A stretch of 64,000 nt of DNA from Alligator mississippiensis (GCF_030867095.1 NC_081826.1:42076001-42140000), one strand, 5' to 3'. Shown: positions 34,369 through 48,245, numbered from the stretch's first letter. The notes: generated by a model from the letters alone, not told the origin. Translations and numbers: made by a program.

Positions 34369-36130
34369 CTATAACTTCCTGTTCCTGACTTCCAGCCCTT
34401 TTTGTAACCCATTCTTGTCTCTGCTGCCTGCAATGACAAGTAGTTTGCAAACCTGATTCTTTGAAGGGTGCTACGCAAGGAATGGGTACCACCTGGGCCC
34501 AACTGCAAGGCAAGCTGTATAGAGAAAAGTTGACCCTAAATGTCAGTACATACACATCACACTTGTTTGTTTCCTGGATGCTCAATGTAATATATCCTGC
34601 AGAATAAGTGCAGCTTCAATAGAAGTAAATGGAGCTGTTCCTTGAACATACAAAGTCCTATATAAAAGCTAAACAGCTTGAAAAATCAAGCTCTGGGTGT
34701 CCTAAATTGTACATCCCAAACTAGAGAACAGACTAGATGCAATCCATCTGTGTTTTCCTGTGTACAGAGCTAAGGTAAATGGTGTCATGGAATCTCAAAG
34801 AGACTTTGTGAAGATAAAAGCAATAATAAACCTGAAGCACTCAGCTGCTACAGTGAGAGCGAAGAGAAAGAAATGCATAATATATCTTGTGCTGAGTTTG
34901 AATGCTGCATGGTAAATACTTGGTTGGAGACCAAGCACTGAATGACAAGATCATTGATTTCTTTTCAACATTCATTCATTGAAGGAGGGGAGGAGTTCTG
35001 TGAAAAAAATAGTATAGGAGCATGTAACTGAAGACCATCTTTGCACAAAGGGCTGAACTGTGTGCCCATGGAACAATAAATCTGGTGTTTCCTAACAACA
35101 ACTACAGCTTTAATGATCTTTTACTTAGCTAGATAGAAGTAATCTACACAATTTGTACAGAAATTACTGGGATGCTTTTGTAGCTAGAAATGGTAGTGCT
35201 TTTCTGATGCAGTTAAATTGTTTGTATGTGTCAATTTAAGACAAGAACCAGAGCTAACCTTTCTCCAGTTCAATGGTTGTTATAACTTGAACTCACCTTC
35301 AAGTTATAACAACCTAGCCCGCTCATCCTCTACTTGAAGCTCTTGGGCATGTCACCATATGCAGGGGCACATGGTTGCTTTAGCAAAAATAGCAACAGCA
35401 CAAATTTGTGCCATTGCTTTTTGCTGCTGAGCACGCCTGTGCATGTGGGGTTGGTGCGAGGCAGATTGTCTCCAGTGAGGTAGGAGAGGCTGGGGCCAGT
35501 ACCTGGTCTTGCCCTAGCAGCTGTACTGGGGTCCTGGGGACCTCCTGGGTCAGCAGTGGCGCTGATCCTACCGTCCAGAGCCTGGCCAACAGCCGCAACA
35601 TGGCTCTGGGCCTTCTTTCTGGTGGCGCACACTGTTGCCACATGCACCACACTGCTTTTCTTGGTGTTTTATTTATTCATTTATTTTTTGACAGTGGGAT
35701 CTCCCATTGTCACCCCCCCCCCCCAAAAAAAAAACCAACCAAAAACCCTGCTGTGGTGCAAATTACCAGTGCAGTGAATGGGTGCACATGCACCACATTC
35801 AGTTTGCAGCACCTCAGACAACTTTGCAGTGCTTGTCTGGACGTGTTTCTTGTGTTTTAAACGCACGTTGAAATGAAATGCTTAAATTGTTTTGGATTGC
35901 TTGTTATAGCAGCCTGATTTCTTAAACTAAATTTTGAATCAGCAAAATCAGAAACAATGGGTTTTTTTGCTGCTTGGTAACAAGAAACATATGTTTGTTT
36001 TACATCCAACTTCCACCCTAATGAACACTGAAGCAGAGATAAACCCCTGAAGCGTTTTAATAAAATATTTGTGGTTGTTATTATGATGGAGCTGCTAAAT
36101 ATTAATATGATAAACACATTCCTAGTTCAA
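34369..36130. other. Intergenic with a GC-rich patch
   Basis: The part at about 35340-35860 is GC-rich and includes a C10A10 homopolymer pair near 35710, so it may be another degenerate element. The rest is unremarkable AT-rich DNA. Confidence 0.4.
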
Positions 36131-38900
36131 GTAGTCTAGCTGTAGATGTGCATTGATTTTTGCTCTCTGGAGGTTTCACCACTCAGGTGTTAGGCACTCT
36201 TAACAGCAGTTGAAATGGGCTGAGTCATTGGCCCCCAGAATGTCTGCCTGGCAGTATAAAACAGCCCAAAAGAGAGAGTTAAAGATTCCCCTGACACCAC
36301 AGGAGCCTCAAGTAACATAAATCCTGCATAGGTCCACCTTGAAACCATTATCATTGGAATTTTACATAGAAACCTTCATCTTCTTTCTCTCCATCCCAAA
36401 TAGCATACAGCTGTCCTAACTGCTTTCTTTGAGGGGCTTTTTGATTATTGAACTGTTCTCCCAGTTAGTATAGGCCCAGCACTGTAATGCACAAGAAGAC
36501 CTGGGCTCCTAAGTACTACATAGCTGCAATTGCAGCTGACCACAGCAGAGATTTAGATCCTTAAATTCCCCATTCTCTCCTTAGGCACTTAAGTTTCTTC
36601 CCATAGAATTGCTTAACTACCTATTTCTAGGCATGCCCAGAACTGCTTAGTTATAAAGTGACTAGGTCAGTAATTTATCTTTTTCTTTGGCAGCTCTACT
36701 TCTGGTCTGAGTTCACCTCTATAAATGAATTTATATGGGGCTCATGGCTCCACTTGTTAAGTGTCCCAGGCCCTAATTTGGCAGCTGCTAGTATAGGTAC
36801 CGACATTGTTTTTTGCTGGTGGGTGCTTTTTTACATGTGTGCTCCCACACCGAGCCCTGCGAATGCCCAGCAGAGGCAACGCATTACTTCATCCCAGCTT
36901 GCCCAAAATGGCTTGTGGGTGCTGAGCACCTGCTGGTCTTTTTGGGTGGGTGCTTGGGCCCTGGAGCACCCATGGAGTCAGCACCTATGGCTGCCAGGCC
37001 TAGGCACTTAGCTTATGTACAAAAGCCTGTTTGGATCCACAAAGAAGACCTTCCATCTACCTTTTTCAATGTGATGGGTATGCTTGGGGGTGCCTATCAG
37101 ATTAAGTCTTGCACTAAGAACATGTGGAAAAGGAGCAGCCCTTACCTCTTCTAGGAAAAAGCTCAGCAGAGCACTTGCTTGGGGATTTGAAGCCATACCA
37201 CCCCTCTCCTAGGCTAATGCTCTAAATTCTAAGCTGGAAAATATTCTCCCAGACGTGTGCCCTAACATAGGGTTGTGTGCACCCACTTTCTCTTGCCTAA
37301 TGAATATTTTTTCTATGCAACCAGGACACCTTAGTAGGATGTCTTATAGAGCAGGGGCTGGAACATTCACCTGGGAGGTGGCAGATAGCTGTTCAAGTCT
37401 CTTCAATGCAAGAACTGAAACTGTCTCTGTAACTCTACTGCTGTATTTTACAAGGAAGTGCTCTACCTTATGCCCCTACCTTTGACTGATGGTTCAGATT
37501 TGCAAGTCCTGATCACAGATAGTATCTGAAACTGTAAGAGGAGGGAGGCTGAGGCCATGCCCCTCTCCTTAGTACTTCTTGCTAGCTGGGTTAGGCAACT
37601 TCCCAGTCCATGAATCCCATTTTTAGGCACCTCACTCCACCTGTGTATTGTAAAGGTGTGTACATCAGGGCTGCAGATTTCACTTGCTGGTGAGATGTGA
37701 AAGTCAGCTGCTGAAATGTTCAGCAGTGCTGTAACCCTGCATCCTTTTGTGAATCTAACCCTTGACATTTTGCAGGTTGGAGGTGTAACAGTGCAGCTCT
37801 ATACCCACAACAGCAGTGCTGTGTGGGGCAGTGCCAGCTGCTGTGTTGCTGGCAGTGGTAGCTAATTTTTCACCCCCTCTCTCCAAAGGTCCACTCAGCT
37901 TCTGCTCCATCACCCCTCTCAGTTACACAGCTGTAGCAGACAAACCAATCACAGCTCACACACAAGGGAAAAACTCCAGTGTTCAGGATCCCAAACTCAG
38001 CCCTCTTCAGGACATTGTGGAGGCTTTCTGTTTACAAACTGCCCCTCCTGTTTTAAAGGCAACTTTAAAAGCACCCTTATCTTGATACCAAAGACTGGCA
38101 TGAGGCAGCTAACGTGGCTGTAGAGAACCAATTCATTTTCTTTAGTGAAAGGAAGACCTCCAAATCCTACACAGTTTTTGACCTGCTATTTCATTTTCAG
38201 CAAGCACCACTGTTGGAGGTCAATGAAGGGAGCAACTCGCTTTTAATTTCACTGATACAGGACTGGACCCAAGTTTTCAGGTATTACTGTGCCAGTGCCA
38301 GATTCAGAGCCAAGCCTAGCTGTCAGTACTAAATGTCATTAGCAGTGTGACCTCTCTGAAAACACACATTAGGTCAAGCCCCTCAGGGGACTTCAGTAAG
38401 GAGGTTCCTAGTTCTGGATCCTAAACAGGCTTAGGCATAACATAGACATTCAAGCTGGTTAAGACAGGCAGCCCTGGGCATGGACAGGCATGCAACTACA
38501 GGTGTCTAGGTAATTTTAAAGGCAAAAAGTAAGGTGCTTAACAGAATCTGGAAAAATGGGGGGAGGGGGAGGGGTTGGTTTTCAATTTAGATGCCCAAGT
38601 TTTATTTAAACCCTACTCAGGATACCTGGGCCCTTGTCTACCTACCAAGGTTTTGCTGATAAGAGCTCAGGGAAGTAGGGGTGTAAAAAGATCACACACT
38701 AGATTAGGTGGTAGCTCTGCCTACAAAATCCTCAGTGTAGTTGATGCAGCTCATTAGAAAAGCTGCCTCAACACCTACTGTGGGGTGCCTGACTTTGCCT
38801 CTGCTTTGTACGGGGCACCCAAGAGCCTCGAGGAAGTCTAGCTTCTACCCCAGGCACATAAGTCTTTTCTTGGATCTAGCCTGAAGTGAGTTGCTTAAAT
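36130..38900. repeat. Diverged interspersed repeats of unknown class
   Basis: TTAGGCACTTAA-, GTGCCTAT- and GGATCTAGCCTGAAG-type words recur through this stretch, as they also do around 29740-30010. They resemble old amniote interspersed repeats. Individual copies cannot be bounded by eye. The part at 38630-38760 (CTTGTCTACCTACCAAGG to CAGTGTAGTTGATGC) looks like a TCTACA-ended MITE. Confidence 0.35.
37335..37420 (+). repeat. tRNA-like relic (possible SINE head)
   Basis: TATAGAGCAGGGGCTGGAAC, then CACCTGGGAGGTGGCAGATA, then GCTGTTCAAGTCTC resembles a degraded tRNA body with a B-box-like GTTCAAGTC. It does not fold as a working tRNA by eye. Such relics are common in reptile genomes. Confidence 0.3.
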
Positions 38901-40370
38901 CCAAATAGCAAGCTGATGGCAGTGGTAATATTAAATCTTAGAAGGACCACGTGGCACCCAGCCTGTGCTCATCATACACCCTGAGGCCTTTTTAAACTTC
39001 AGAAATATAGGAGTTAAACAAAAGTTCAGGGTGCCATAGATGCTTTCACTCACAGGGATCACAGAGGAGAAGTGAATTATACATAAATTAACCAGTTAAT
39101 AATTGATAGCTCTGGATAGGTAATGGGTCAGTCTAGCAACAGCACTATGAATTTCTAAAAGAATTTCATCTTCATATTAAATGTGAATATGAAGAAAAAA
39201 TGTAAATATGCTGTTTAACTTAATATTGCAGTGTCCTATTGCATGCCAGGTCTTCACCCTGACGCTAGGTGGGGCTATACCATAGGTTTCTAAGGCACAG
39301 CTAGAAATATCTTGGCTTTATCTTTTCTTCTTTTTTCCCAGAATGACAACACCTTAGATGTTTATGACCATCAGGAGAATTTACTACTAAGTCATATACT
39401 GATGTAATGAAATCTAATATATGCTGTGTAATGAATTATGAGATGTTATTTAGTTTCAGGGTTTTATTACTTCAATCAGTTATGACCATATTTCCTTTTA
39501 TATGATTGCTCACTCTTTAAACATACCAGATGACTGTATGAAGAACACCTAATAAAGTCTGGAAATGTTAAAATATAAATGTTATAATTTTTTTGCCATA
39601 AATTTGTTTTGATTCTAGCAATACTAGCTTTCACGTAGAAAACAGAACATATCTTGTTGCTATTACCACTAATTTCTGATAGGAAATAAATGGATGGCAC
39701 TATCTAGTTATGCCTATTGAGAAACATTATTAGTTAGGCATGGTAGCAACTAGGGGGGCAGTAGCTGGGAATGAAATGTGTGTGCATTGACACACGTGTA
39801 CATTTGTGGAGGGAGTTTAATACAATACTAGAAAAATTGTAAACATGCCATTCATGACGGAGGCTATTTTAATTTCTTCAGTGAACTTGCTGCATATTTA
39901 TAGCACTGTCACAGAGATGAATCACTCTTTACATTTATAGGCTACGGTAAAATCAAATGTATGAAAATTGTTATCCTGGTCTCTATGAATTTACTTCTAA
40001 TTTGTGCCACAAACCATTTCTTGCTTTCCATTTAAAAGCTGCTCATCATTTGACATCTAGAGCATTATGTAAATATAATCTGAGGTAACTCCACTGAAGC
40101 AGAGTTATATAGCTATAAAACAGGCATGAGTTCAGAATCAGTGCCTTAGTAAATCAGTGTATATCTGTCCTTAGCTTGCACAAATTACTGTACAATAACA
40201 ATGGATTGAAGTTTCCTTATTAACACTATTAACATGATTATGACAAGTGTTTCACTGAAGGTACTCTGAAATTGATTTTGTAAGCATTAATGTCCTCTAT
40301 GCAGTAAAATAGCAAATAATTTTGAGCATGGAACTGGTCCCGTTATATAAGTCAGCACTCAAGAAGAATT
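38900..40370. other. Intergenic, nothing recognised
   Basis: This is strongly AT-rich, with no repeat or coding signal recognised. It could hold conserved non-coding DNA, but only alignment would show that. Confidence 0.5.
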
Positions 40371-40644
40371 CTAGGAATTGGCTGAAGTAATTGCAAAACT
40401 GTTGGCCATTATCCTGGACACTTTATGGCGGTTAGAAGAGGTCCTAAATGACTGGAAAAGGCAAATCTCACACACATCTTTGAAGAAGTAAAATGGAGGA
40501 TCCAGGGAATTACAGACTGGTCACTGACTTCAATACCCAGAAAGATACTGGAGCAGATCATGAAGACTCTGCTGAGAAACAGTCCAGTATGGATATGTTA
40601 AAAGCAAGCCATGGTTAGCCAATCTGATTTCCTTCTATGACACA

Positions 40645-41504
40645 ATTCATAGATTCATAGATGCTAGGGTTGGAAGGGACCTCAATAGATCATCGAGTCC
40701 GACCCCCTGCATAGGCAGGAAAGAGTGCTGGGTTCAGGTGACCCCAGCTAGATGCTTATCTAACCTCCTCTTGAAGACCCCCAGGGTAGGGGAGAGCACC
40801 ACCTCCCTTGGGAGCCCGTTCCAGACTTTGGCCACTCGAACTGTGAAGAAGTTCTTCCTAAAGTCCAGTCTAAATCTGCTCTCTGCTAGCTTGTGGCCAT
40901 TATTTCTTGTAACCCCCGGGGGCACCTTGGTGAATAAAACCTCACCAATTCCCTTCTGTGCCCCCGTGATGAACTTATAGGCAGCCACAAGGTCACCTCT
41001 CAACCTTCTCTTGCGGAGGCTGAAGAGGTCCAGGTGCCCCAGTCTCTCCTCACAGGGCTTGGCCTGCAAGCCCTTAACCATATGAGTGGCCCTTCTCTGG
41101 ACCCTCTCCAGGTTATCCACATCCCTCTTGAAGTGTGGCGCCCAAAACTGGATGCAGTACTCCAACTGCGGTCTGACCAGTGCCCGATAGAGGGGAAGTA
41201 TCATGTCCTTGGATCTGTTCGTCATGCATCTGCTGATGCACGATAAAGTGCCATTAGCTTTTCTGATGACTTCCTCACACTGCCGACTCATGTTCATCTT
41301 GGAGTCCACTAGGACTCCAAGATCCCTTTCCACTTCAGTTCCACCAAGCAGGTCATTTCCTAGGCAGTAGGTATGCTGGACATTTTTCCTCCCTAGGTGC
41401 AGCACTTTGCATTTCTTCTTGTTGAATTGCATTCTGTTGTTTTCCGCCCACTTGTCCAACCTGTCCAGGTCTGCTTGTAGTTGTTCCCTGCCCTGCGGCA
41501 TGTC
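40645..41504 (-). mobile_element. Young CR1 LINE, 5'-truncated, nested in L3
   Basis: The 3' tail shows as two ATTCATAG-type units at 40645-40660, followed by the standard CR1 3' region. On the minus strand an open stretch of 257 codons covers the C-terminal RT from [20 protein letters not shown] through [20 protein letters not shown] to [16 protein letters not shown]. The remaining part is intact, so it is one of the younger insertions. It lacks the RT active site. Confidence 0.92.
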
Positions 41505-41618
41505 CAATGTGGGCTTTGTGGATGGGAGGGAGAATAGATGTGATAAACTTTAACTTTAAAAAAGATTTTGATATTGTCTCCCTCAATATTATGTAAGCTA
41601 AGGAAATATGCTGTAGAT

Positions 41619-41875
41619 CAGTCTGTCAAGTATATGGTCCATGGGCTGAATCCAGCCTGTAGTGCCATTCAATCCAGCCCACCAGGTTACCAGTAGGCTA
41701 CTAGAAGTTGGGGAGTAGGGGTTGGCAGTGTGGTTTGCCACAGAATTCAGGGCTCCTGAGCAACCATGGACATGGCCATCAGTGGCAGGGGAGTGAGCAA
41801 GGGCTGTGCAGATACAACCCCCTCTCACCATGTAGCAGCCAGACCCCTTCCCCACTACCCCAAATCCCCCAGACC
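41619..41875. mobile_element. Probable hAT-like fragment inside L3
   Basis: It starts near CAGTCTGTCAAGTATATGGT and continues CCATGGGCTGAATCCAGCC, like the TCTGGCCTGNNGG starts at 2021 and 63925. The right end is not clear. Confidence 0.35.
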
Positions 41876-42285
41876 CCCCATGTCCAGTTTGGGGCACTGC
41901 ATTTCAAGAAAGGAGTGGACAAGTTGGAAAGAGCCCAGCAGAGAGTAGCAAAAATTATTAGAAGTCTAGAAAGCATGACATAGAAGAAAACAAAAGAAGA
42001 ACTGGGGTTATTTTGCCTACAGGAAAGACTGAGGGGATTTGAAAACAATCTTTAACTACAGAAATGATTATTTTATAAAGAGGATGGTGAGCAACTGATG
42101 GTGATCAGGCAATAAGCACTGGAGCAGATTATCTAGAGAGGTTATGGAGTTTCCATTACTTGAAGTTTTTAAGCACAGATTAGACAAATGTTTGCCTAGG
42201 ATGCTCAACCTGCCTTGAGCAGGGAGATGGACTGACTAGGTGACCTCTTGAGGTCCCTCCTAATCCTAATTTTCTAGCATGCTAA

Positions 42286-43079
42286 GTGTAGATACCTTTT
42301 ATTTTATAAGGATTACAGGTATTACATCTTGTCACTGTAAAGCCTGTCCCTGCAGCTCCAATGCTTAACTAAACAAAAATATCAATAGGCTAATATGACA
42401 AAAGCCTCCTCCTTTTGGCCTTCCAAAACAATTGAGTTTTGCTTGCTTTTCATTATCCCATGCTTTGAGGACTCCATCACTTACTTAAAATTTGTTTACC
42501 AATGTTGCTACTTCTAAACAACATCAACTTCTAGGACACGTTGGTGCCACCTCAAGTCATGCTTAGGAGTGCTGTAGTGAAGCATAGCCTACCCACTCCA
42601 TAATGCACCCCACAAAATGTAATGAGCTGCTTCTTGACATATGCCCAGAGCATACTCAACACCGTTCTCAAGCTCCTGGCCTTGGATGGGCTTATTGGAA
42701 CATGTCCAGTGTCACTCCAACAGTGGCTATATAACATCTTTTTACATCATTTGGTATATTAAGAGTGGGCATGAGGGAATGCGTTTTGTTTTCATGGTGG
42801 TGCTTCCTAGCACAGTCAGAAACAGTATAGACATTTCTAGCATCGTGGGGGGTTGAATTCTCTCAAAATAGTTCTAGTAGAAAACAGTTTTTCATTTTTT
42901 ATCTAAGATGTTTAGTTTAGGAAGAAAGTATGCCAAAATGTTTTGTGAAAGGCCCATCTTCTTTCTCACTGCTGTTAACGACTGTATTAATAATTTTACA
43001 AATTCTCAGAATTTCAAGTGGATATGAAATAAAGACCTTAATATTACACAAGTTTGGGATAATAATTCAGATAGACAGA
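42286..43079. other. Intergenic, nothing recognised
   Basis: No gene or bounded repeat is seen. AATGCACCCCACAAAATG near 42602 resembles AATGCACCACACAAAG near 26795, so a shared old repeat is possible. Confidence 0.4.
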
Positions 43080-43326
43080 GGGTGAATCTACATGAGATGC
43101 TTAATGTGCAGTAGACTAATTCTATTGCGCATAAGCATGCATGGCAACACTGTGGTAATATACTAATGCACAGTAGTCTTAGTCTACTGCACATTAAGCA
43201 TAACACAAACAGCATGTGATTGCATAGTATGGCACCCTACTGTGCATTTATTTAGTGCTTAAATATACAAGTACTAAATTTAATGTGCAGTAGGCATTAC
43301 ACATTAATGAACATGTAGACGTGTCC
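43080..43326. mobile_element. MITE-like element, TCTACATG-ended family, copy 2
   Basis: The ends GGTGAATCTACATGAGATG and ACATGTAGACGTGTCC form an imperfect terminal inverted repeat. The interior alternates TTAATGTGCAGTAG and CTACTGCACATTAA, so the element is largely self-complementary. It has the same structure as the copies at 631 and 54613. Confidence 0.65.
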
Positions 43327-46144
43327 AGAGAGACTTAAAAAGAATGACCAGAATACTTACAATTTGCCTTTGAATAGTTAAAAGGCACAATATGGTTCCA
43401 TTAAGAAAATTCTTGCAGTGTATTTGCATATGGGAATATGTCAATGGACTCTCCTACTAAAACCCGATGTGGAGGAAAAGTTGAAAGTGTGTCTTCTAGG
43501 TCCTTAATAATACAATAAATATGTCCAACATTACTTAGCTGTTAAAAATGTTTTCAGTGCTGTGTGTTGTTGGCAGACCCCAACCAAGAACAAGTTTTGG
43601 CAAATACATTGTATATTTAGTTTGCTGTAATTCTTTTCCAACTCCATAAAATTCAGGTTCTTGAAATCTGACTGAACTAGTACTTGTGTTTATTTTTAAT
43701 TAGCAAGCAGAGGCAGGAAACAAACTCTGCTTTCCATAAGTTTTGTCTTTAGCAGACAAAAACCTTGTATTTGCTGGCTTAGTATTTTAAAACTTTAAGT
43801 CAAAGGTCCTTTTTCTCCCAGCCTTTACCCTCTACCTTTGTTAGTTCTAATTAAGTTTGTTTTTGGTTTTTCCATAACCTTCTTGGTTGAAGTAAATTAG
43901 CAAGAGATCCCAGTGACATTCAGTTGCAGAAAAAAAAACTAATTCTTTTACTCCACTTCCAGGCTGACAAGAAACTATTATGTAGAAACCGTATAGTACA
44001 TATTATTTCAGGCCAGGCTATAGCTGTCAGTAACCATACCCTACAATGTTAGCTTAATTTTCCATAAGAAGAAATAATTGTTTAACTATGTAATTTAAGA
44101 AATTATGCATTGGTACACCACAGAATAGTTGGGCGTCAGGGAGTTGTATCCACCCCTAATTAAAAAACTGACAAATTGGGCAGTTGCTTAATGAACTTTG
44201 GGCCTTGTTCTTATCTTGCAAACTACAGCCTAATTATAGCAACCTCTATGGGAGGTGTGGGAAGTGACTACCCCCTTTCCTTCCTTTGATTTACAAGATT
44301 AATGTTCAAAGTGATCCCAGAAATTTTAATTTTGATACCTGCTTGGTAGAAAGGAATTGGCCAGATAATATCCCATTGGGTGTCTTGGAACTCCTGTACC
44401 ATGCTAAAAAGTAACAGCTTGTTCAACCAAATGAATTAACTGAACATGTCTTGTGTCTCTTTGCTGTAACAGCTTCAACTATACAACATCAAGCTGGTTG
44501 TTCCAGTAGAAAGGTATACATAAGCACATAGGCATACACTTGTTTATGCTTATGTTTTGTAGGGTAAGGTGAATATGTGGTATACATATGTTCAAAAGTA
44601 TAGATACACACATACATATGTGTATATAGACATATATAAGGTGTAATAAATATATAAGTGGAAAGAGTGATTATTTTATAAATACTGACATCCAAACAAA
44701 TTTAGAAAATGTGTTAGTTTTTTTCAGCTCTTGTGTTATGAAGTAACTCTTCTTCACATGGAGGAAAGCTAAGATACTGGCATAAAGTAACCACCATAAC
44801 ACAATAACATGATGCTACCCATGGAGTTTTTTTGTTTCTCTCTTATGTAACTGTTTCAAGGAGTTGGGTTTGAGATGATGGGCTTATAGTCTGATGTCAG
44901 CAGAACCACAGTAAGTATCAAAAGGGTGCAATGGTCCCTTTGCTGCCAGTTCTTGGCTATTCTTGAAAATATATAGCAAAATGACTCTGTAAATAAGTAA
45001 ATATGCATCTGATTCAAAACTATCCTTCTTAATCTTTGTTTTGCCCAAACTTGCTCCAGGCTTTTTCTCTCTCCCCTTCAACTAACCCCATTGTCCTGTT
45101 GTACAAATGTTGGCACAAGAAGCTTCTCTTCTGAAGTTCTTGCTGTCTGGAACCATTTGCTGTATCACACTGACTCTTTTACAGCTAAGATTGCTTTCCT
45201 ATGCCTCCCATTTATATATGAATGTGGTGAGTGCATTATTTAACTATATAAAATATTTGGAGCCAGACATTGTAGATATTAGACATAATTAAGACCTACT
45301 ACATCCATGGAGGTCAAGGGCAATTTTATCTTTGATGTCAGCAGGAGCAGAAGTTGCTTTGTGCTATATAGTAAAAATTCATTAAACAGTTTAGAGTCAG
45401 AACTTGTGTTGCTTAAAGAATGATCTACAAAACATTCCCGGTAGATAACCTTGGTTTGATATCCTGTAAGAACCATGTTGACGGAAGAAGAAATAAGGCA
45501 AAATTGAACACGAAGTTTTGCAGGCAAGAGGGAGTAAAACAAACCCACAAGGTTGTTAAACTCAAATATGTAAATAAGTAACTCCTGTAGTGTTTGGAGA
45601 TTAAAAGACTTGGAAATCATTACAGGTCCTTAGATCTATGGAAATAGGCTGATTAGGCATGGGCAAGACAACCAAATGTAGTAAAAGTCACTCAAGGGAG
45701 CTGAAGAGAAATGCATAGTTACTGCCTTACGTTGCTAAAAGTCCTAAACGGTAATAACAAGAAAGCCAAATAAGAAGCAGTTATTTATCGCTAAGTAGGC
45801 CATTTTTACTGCTTCCTTTTCTGCCTCAAACACAATCTTATCTGTTTAAATAACTCAGGATTGTCATGGTAAAATGGCTTAGAAAACTCACAGCTTACTA
45901 CTGCATGTGTCATACTAAATACTGCATAACTTGTTTGGCCATGTTTTTATCAGCTACTTAATGCAGGCTGTATCAGATTGAAAAAACAAAGGTAGAAACA
46001 AATAACTTGATTGTCAGTTTAAGTTATGATGTGGCATGGTTAACTTTACATTTGCTGTTTTGATATTTCACTTGTTAGCACTTTAATTGGGAACAGTGTT
46101 GTGTGGATTGACTGAATTTATAACCACAATATACCACAGTTAAA
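43327..46144. other. Intergenic, nothing recognised
   Basis: This is AT-rich. A degenerate CATA-rich microsatellite lies at about 44580-44660. There is no coding or bounded repeat signal. Confidence 0.5.
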
Positions 46145-46300
46145 TAGTCCCTATGAGAGAAGGCTCCATGAACTGAACTTGCTTAAACCTCAGAAAAGAA
46201 TGTGGAGGTGTGCGTGAGGGGCCTGGGACCATGTTTAGATATCTTAGAGGATTGTGCAAGAAAGGAGGAACATTTATATAGGATCCTGATATGCAAAGAA
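46145..46300 (+). mobile_element. Ancient CR1/L3 fragment
   Basis: CCCTATGAGAGAAGGCTCCA followed by TGAACTGAACTTGCTTAAAC corresponds to the CR1 RT C-terminal words YEERLHELNLL. It is heavily degraded and lies on the opposite strand to the L3 copy that follows. Confidence 0.5.
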
Positions 46301-47447
46301 ACTAACTGGTGCTCTATCTACGCTAATGAGTGGAAGTATCGGTGCCAGAACTGTGAGATAATACTCATGGAGGTACCAACAGTACAGCTTGCCCACCCTA
46401 GTCCTGCTGCTTTTATTGCAGTTTTATCTTTGCACTCTACTCCTCTGTTGTAATTGTACTGCCTCCTGAGTTCATATATGGTTCCCTTAAGCAGGAGCTT
46501 GAGGGAAATATAATAGAAATGACTTCAGAAAGAGGAATTATAGAAATGTAAATTTAGAAGAGAATTCAAGAGGTCATCTTGTCCATCCTCCTGCTCTGAG
46601 GCAGGATTAAGTATACCTGGATCATCCCTGACTGATGTTTGGTTAAGTTGTTCTTAAAAATGCAAATAACAGGGATTCACAACATCTCTTGACCAACAAC
46701 CTTTTCCAGTGCTTAATTATCATTACAGTTAGAAAGGATTTTCCTGATATCTAACCTAAATCTTTGTTATTGAAAATTAAACAAATGTTTTATTTTCCTT
46801 TCGTCGGGGAATTGGAGAAAAATCATTCATCATTTTCTTTTTAACAACCTTTCACATGACTAATATCATATCCTCCTCCTCTTTTCTGGACTGAGCAAAT
46901 CCAGATTTTTCAACATTTCTTCCTCCTCCATGTTTTCTAAACCCCTAATAATTTTTGTGTCTCTCCTCTTTACTCTTTCTAATCTGTCTACATCTTTCTT
47001 AAAGTTAAATTCCCAGAACTGAACAAAGTACTCCAAAGGAGGCCTCATCAGTGCTGATGAGAGCAGAACATTTGCTTCTGTCAATTATATGCAGCATCCT
47101 GCTAATAATGCAGACATTTGCCATTTTTCTACACCATCCTACTGTTGGCTCATATTCAACTTTGGTTATGTACAATCCCCAGATCCTTTTATAGTTCTGC
47201 TCCCTAACCAGTAATTCCCCATTTTGAATTAGCCCATTTGCTTCCAATGTGCAATATTTTTCACTTATTTTTAATTAATTTCATCTTGTTGACTTTAGAC
47301 AATCAAGCTCATAGACAATCAAGATCATAGTCAGTTTTCATCTGTCCTCCAAAGTACTTTCAAGCCCTTCCAGCTTGCTTGATGTCATCTGCAAAGATTA
47401 TAAATGTAGTCTGTATCTCATCATCCCATAAATCAAGGGATTTAATG

Positions 47448-48227
47448 GTGGGGGTCTACTACAGACCCCCCAAACAAGGGGAGGAGCTGGACTGGGAATT
47501 CTCAGGCCAGCTTGCAGAGGCACTTAAGGCAAGGGATGTAGTTGTCATGGGTGATCTAAATTACCCAGACATGTGCTGGGAGGAGCAGTCAGCCAGGTCA
47601 GACTGTTCTAGGAGGTTCCTGGCTGAGATACAGGACATCCACTTAACCCAGGAGGTACACAGTCCCACCAGAGGAAATGCCCTGTTGGACCTGGTCCTGG
47701 CCACAGGCGATGATCTGGTAAGGGAGCTCCAGACCCTTGACCACCTGGGTGATAGCAACCATTGCTTGCTGGAATTCATCATCCAGCGCAGGGTGTCAAG
47801 GGCCTGCAGCAAGGCAGTAGCCCTAGACTTCAAGAGGGCAAACTTCAACGAGTTGAGGAGATCGGTGGGAGAGGCGCTGGGGTTCTCGAGGGCAGGGGAA
47901 CTCAGTGCCCAAGATGAGTGGTCGTTCCTTAAGGAGATGATACTCAGGGCCCAAGGGGTGACGATCCTAACAAGAAGCAAGGGGGGCAAGAGTGCCCAAA
48001 AGCCTCCCTGGCTCACCAAGGAAGTCTGGGAATGCCTGGTTGCCAAAAAGGCGACGTACTCCAAAGAAAAGTATACCTCCACTGCTCGGGCCTGTAGAGG
48101 GGCTGTTAGGAAAGCTAAGGCGGACATAGAGCTAGGACTAGTGTCCAAGATCAAGGATAATAAAAAGTCCTTTTTCAAATATATAGGGAAGATGAAGAAG
48201 GTGCCGGGAAATGTGGGGCCCCTGTAA
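47448..48227 (+). pseudogene. CR1 ORF2 endonuclease C-terminal half and linker (copy A)
   Basis: The frame is open from the element's 5' break to a TAA after GNVGPL. It contains the endonuclease motif VVMGDLNYPDMCW near 47544 and the catalytic-type GDSNH near 47748, then HSPTRGNALLDLVLATGDDL. A single in-frame stop separates it from the reverse transcriptase, which continues in the same frame. Confidence 0.88.
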
Positions 48228-48245
48228 GATGCACTGAGCAATCTG

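Larger units (their letters stand above)
40370..42285 (+). mobile_element. Ancient CR1/L3 LINE, split by later insertions
   Basis: The left part at about 40370-40642 encodes degraded RT (GGAATTACAGACTGGTCAC, CCAATCTGATTTCCTTCTAT). It resumes at 41505-41612 (GATGTGATAAACTTTAACTT, a relic of DVIYLDF), and again at 41880-42285 (CAGTTTGGGGCACTGCATTT through GAGGTCCCTCCTAATCC). The first gap is the young minus-strand CR1 at 40645-41504. The second gap holds a GC-rich stretch together with loss of RT sequence. Confidence 0.75.

Noticed and set aside
37335-37420. A functional tRNA gene
   Set aside because: There is a B-box-like word, but no complete cloverleaf or matched acceptor stem could be drawn.
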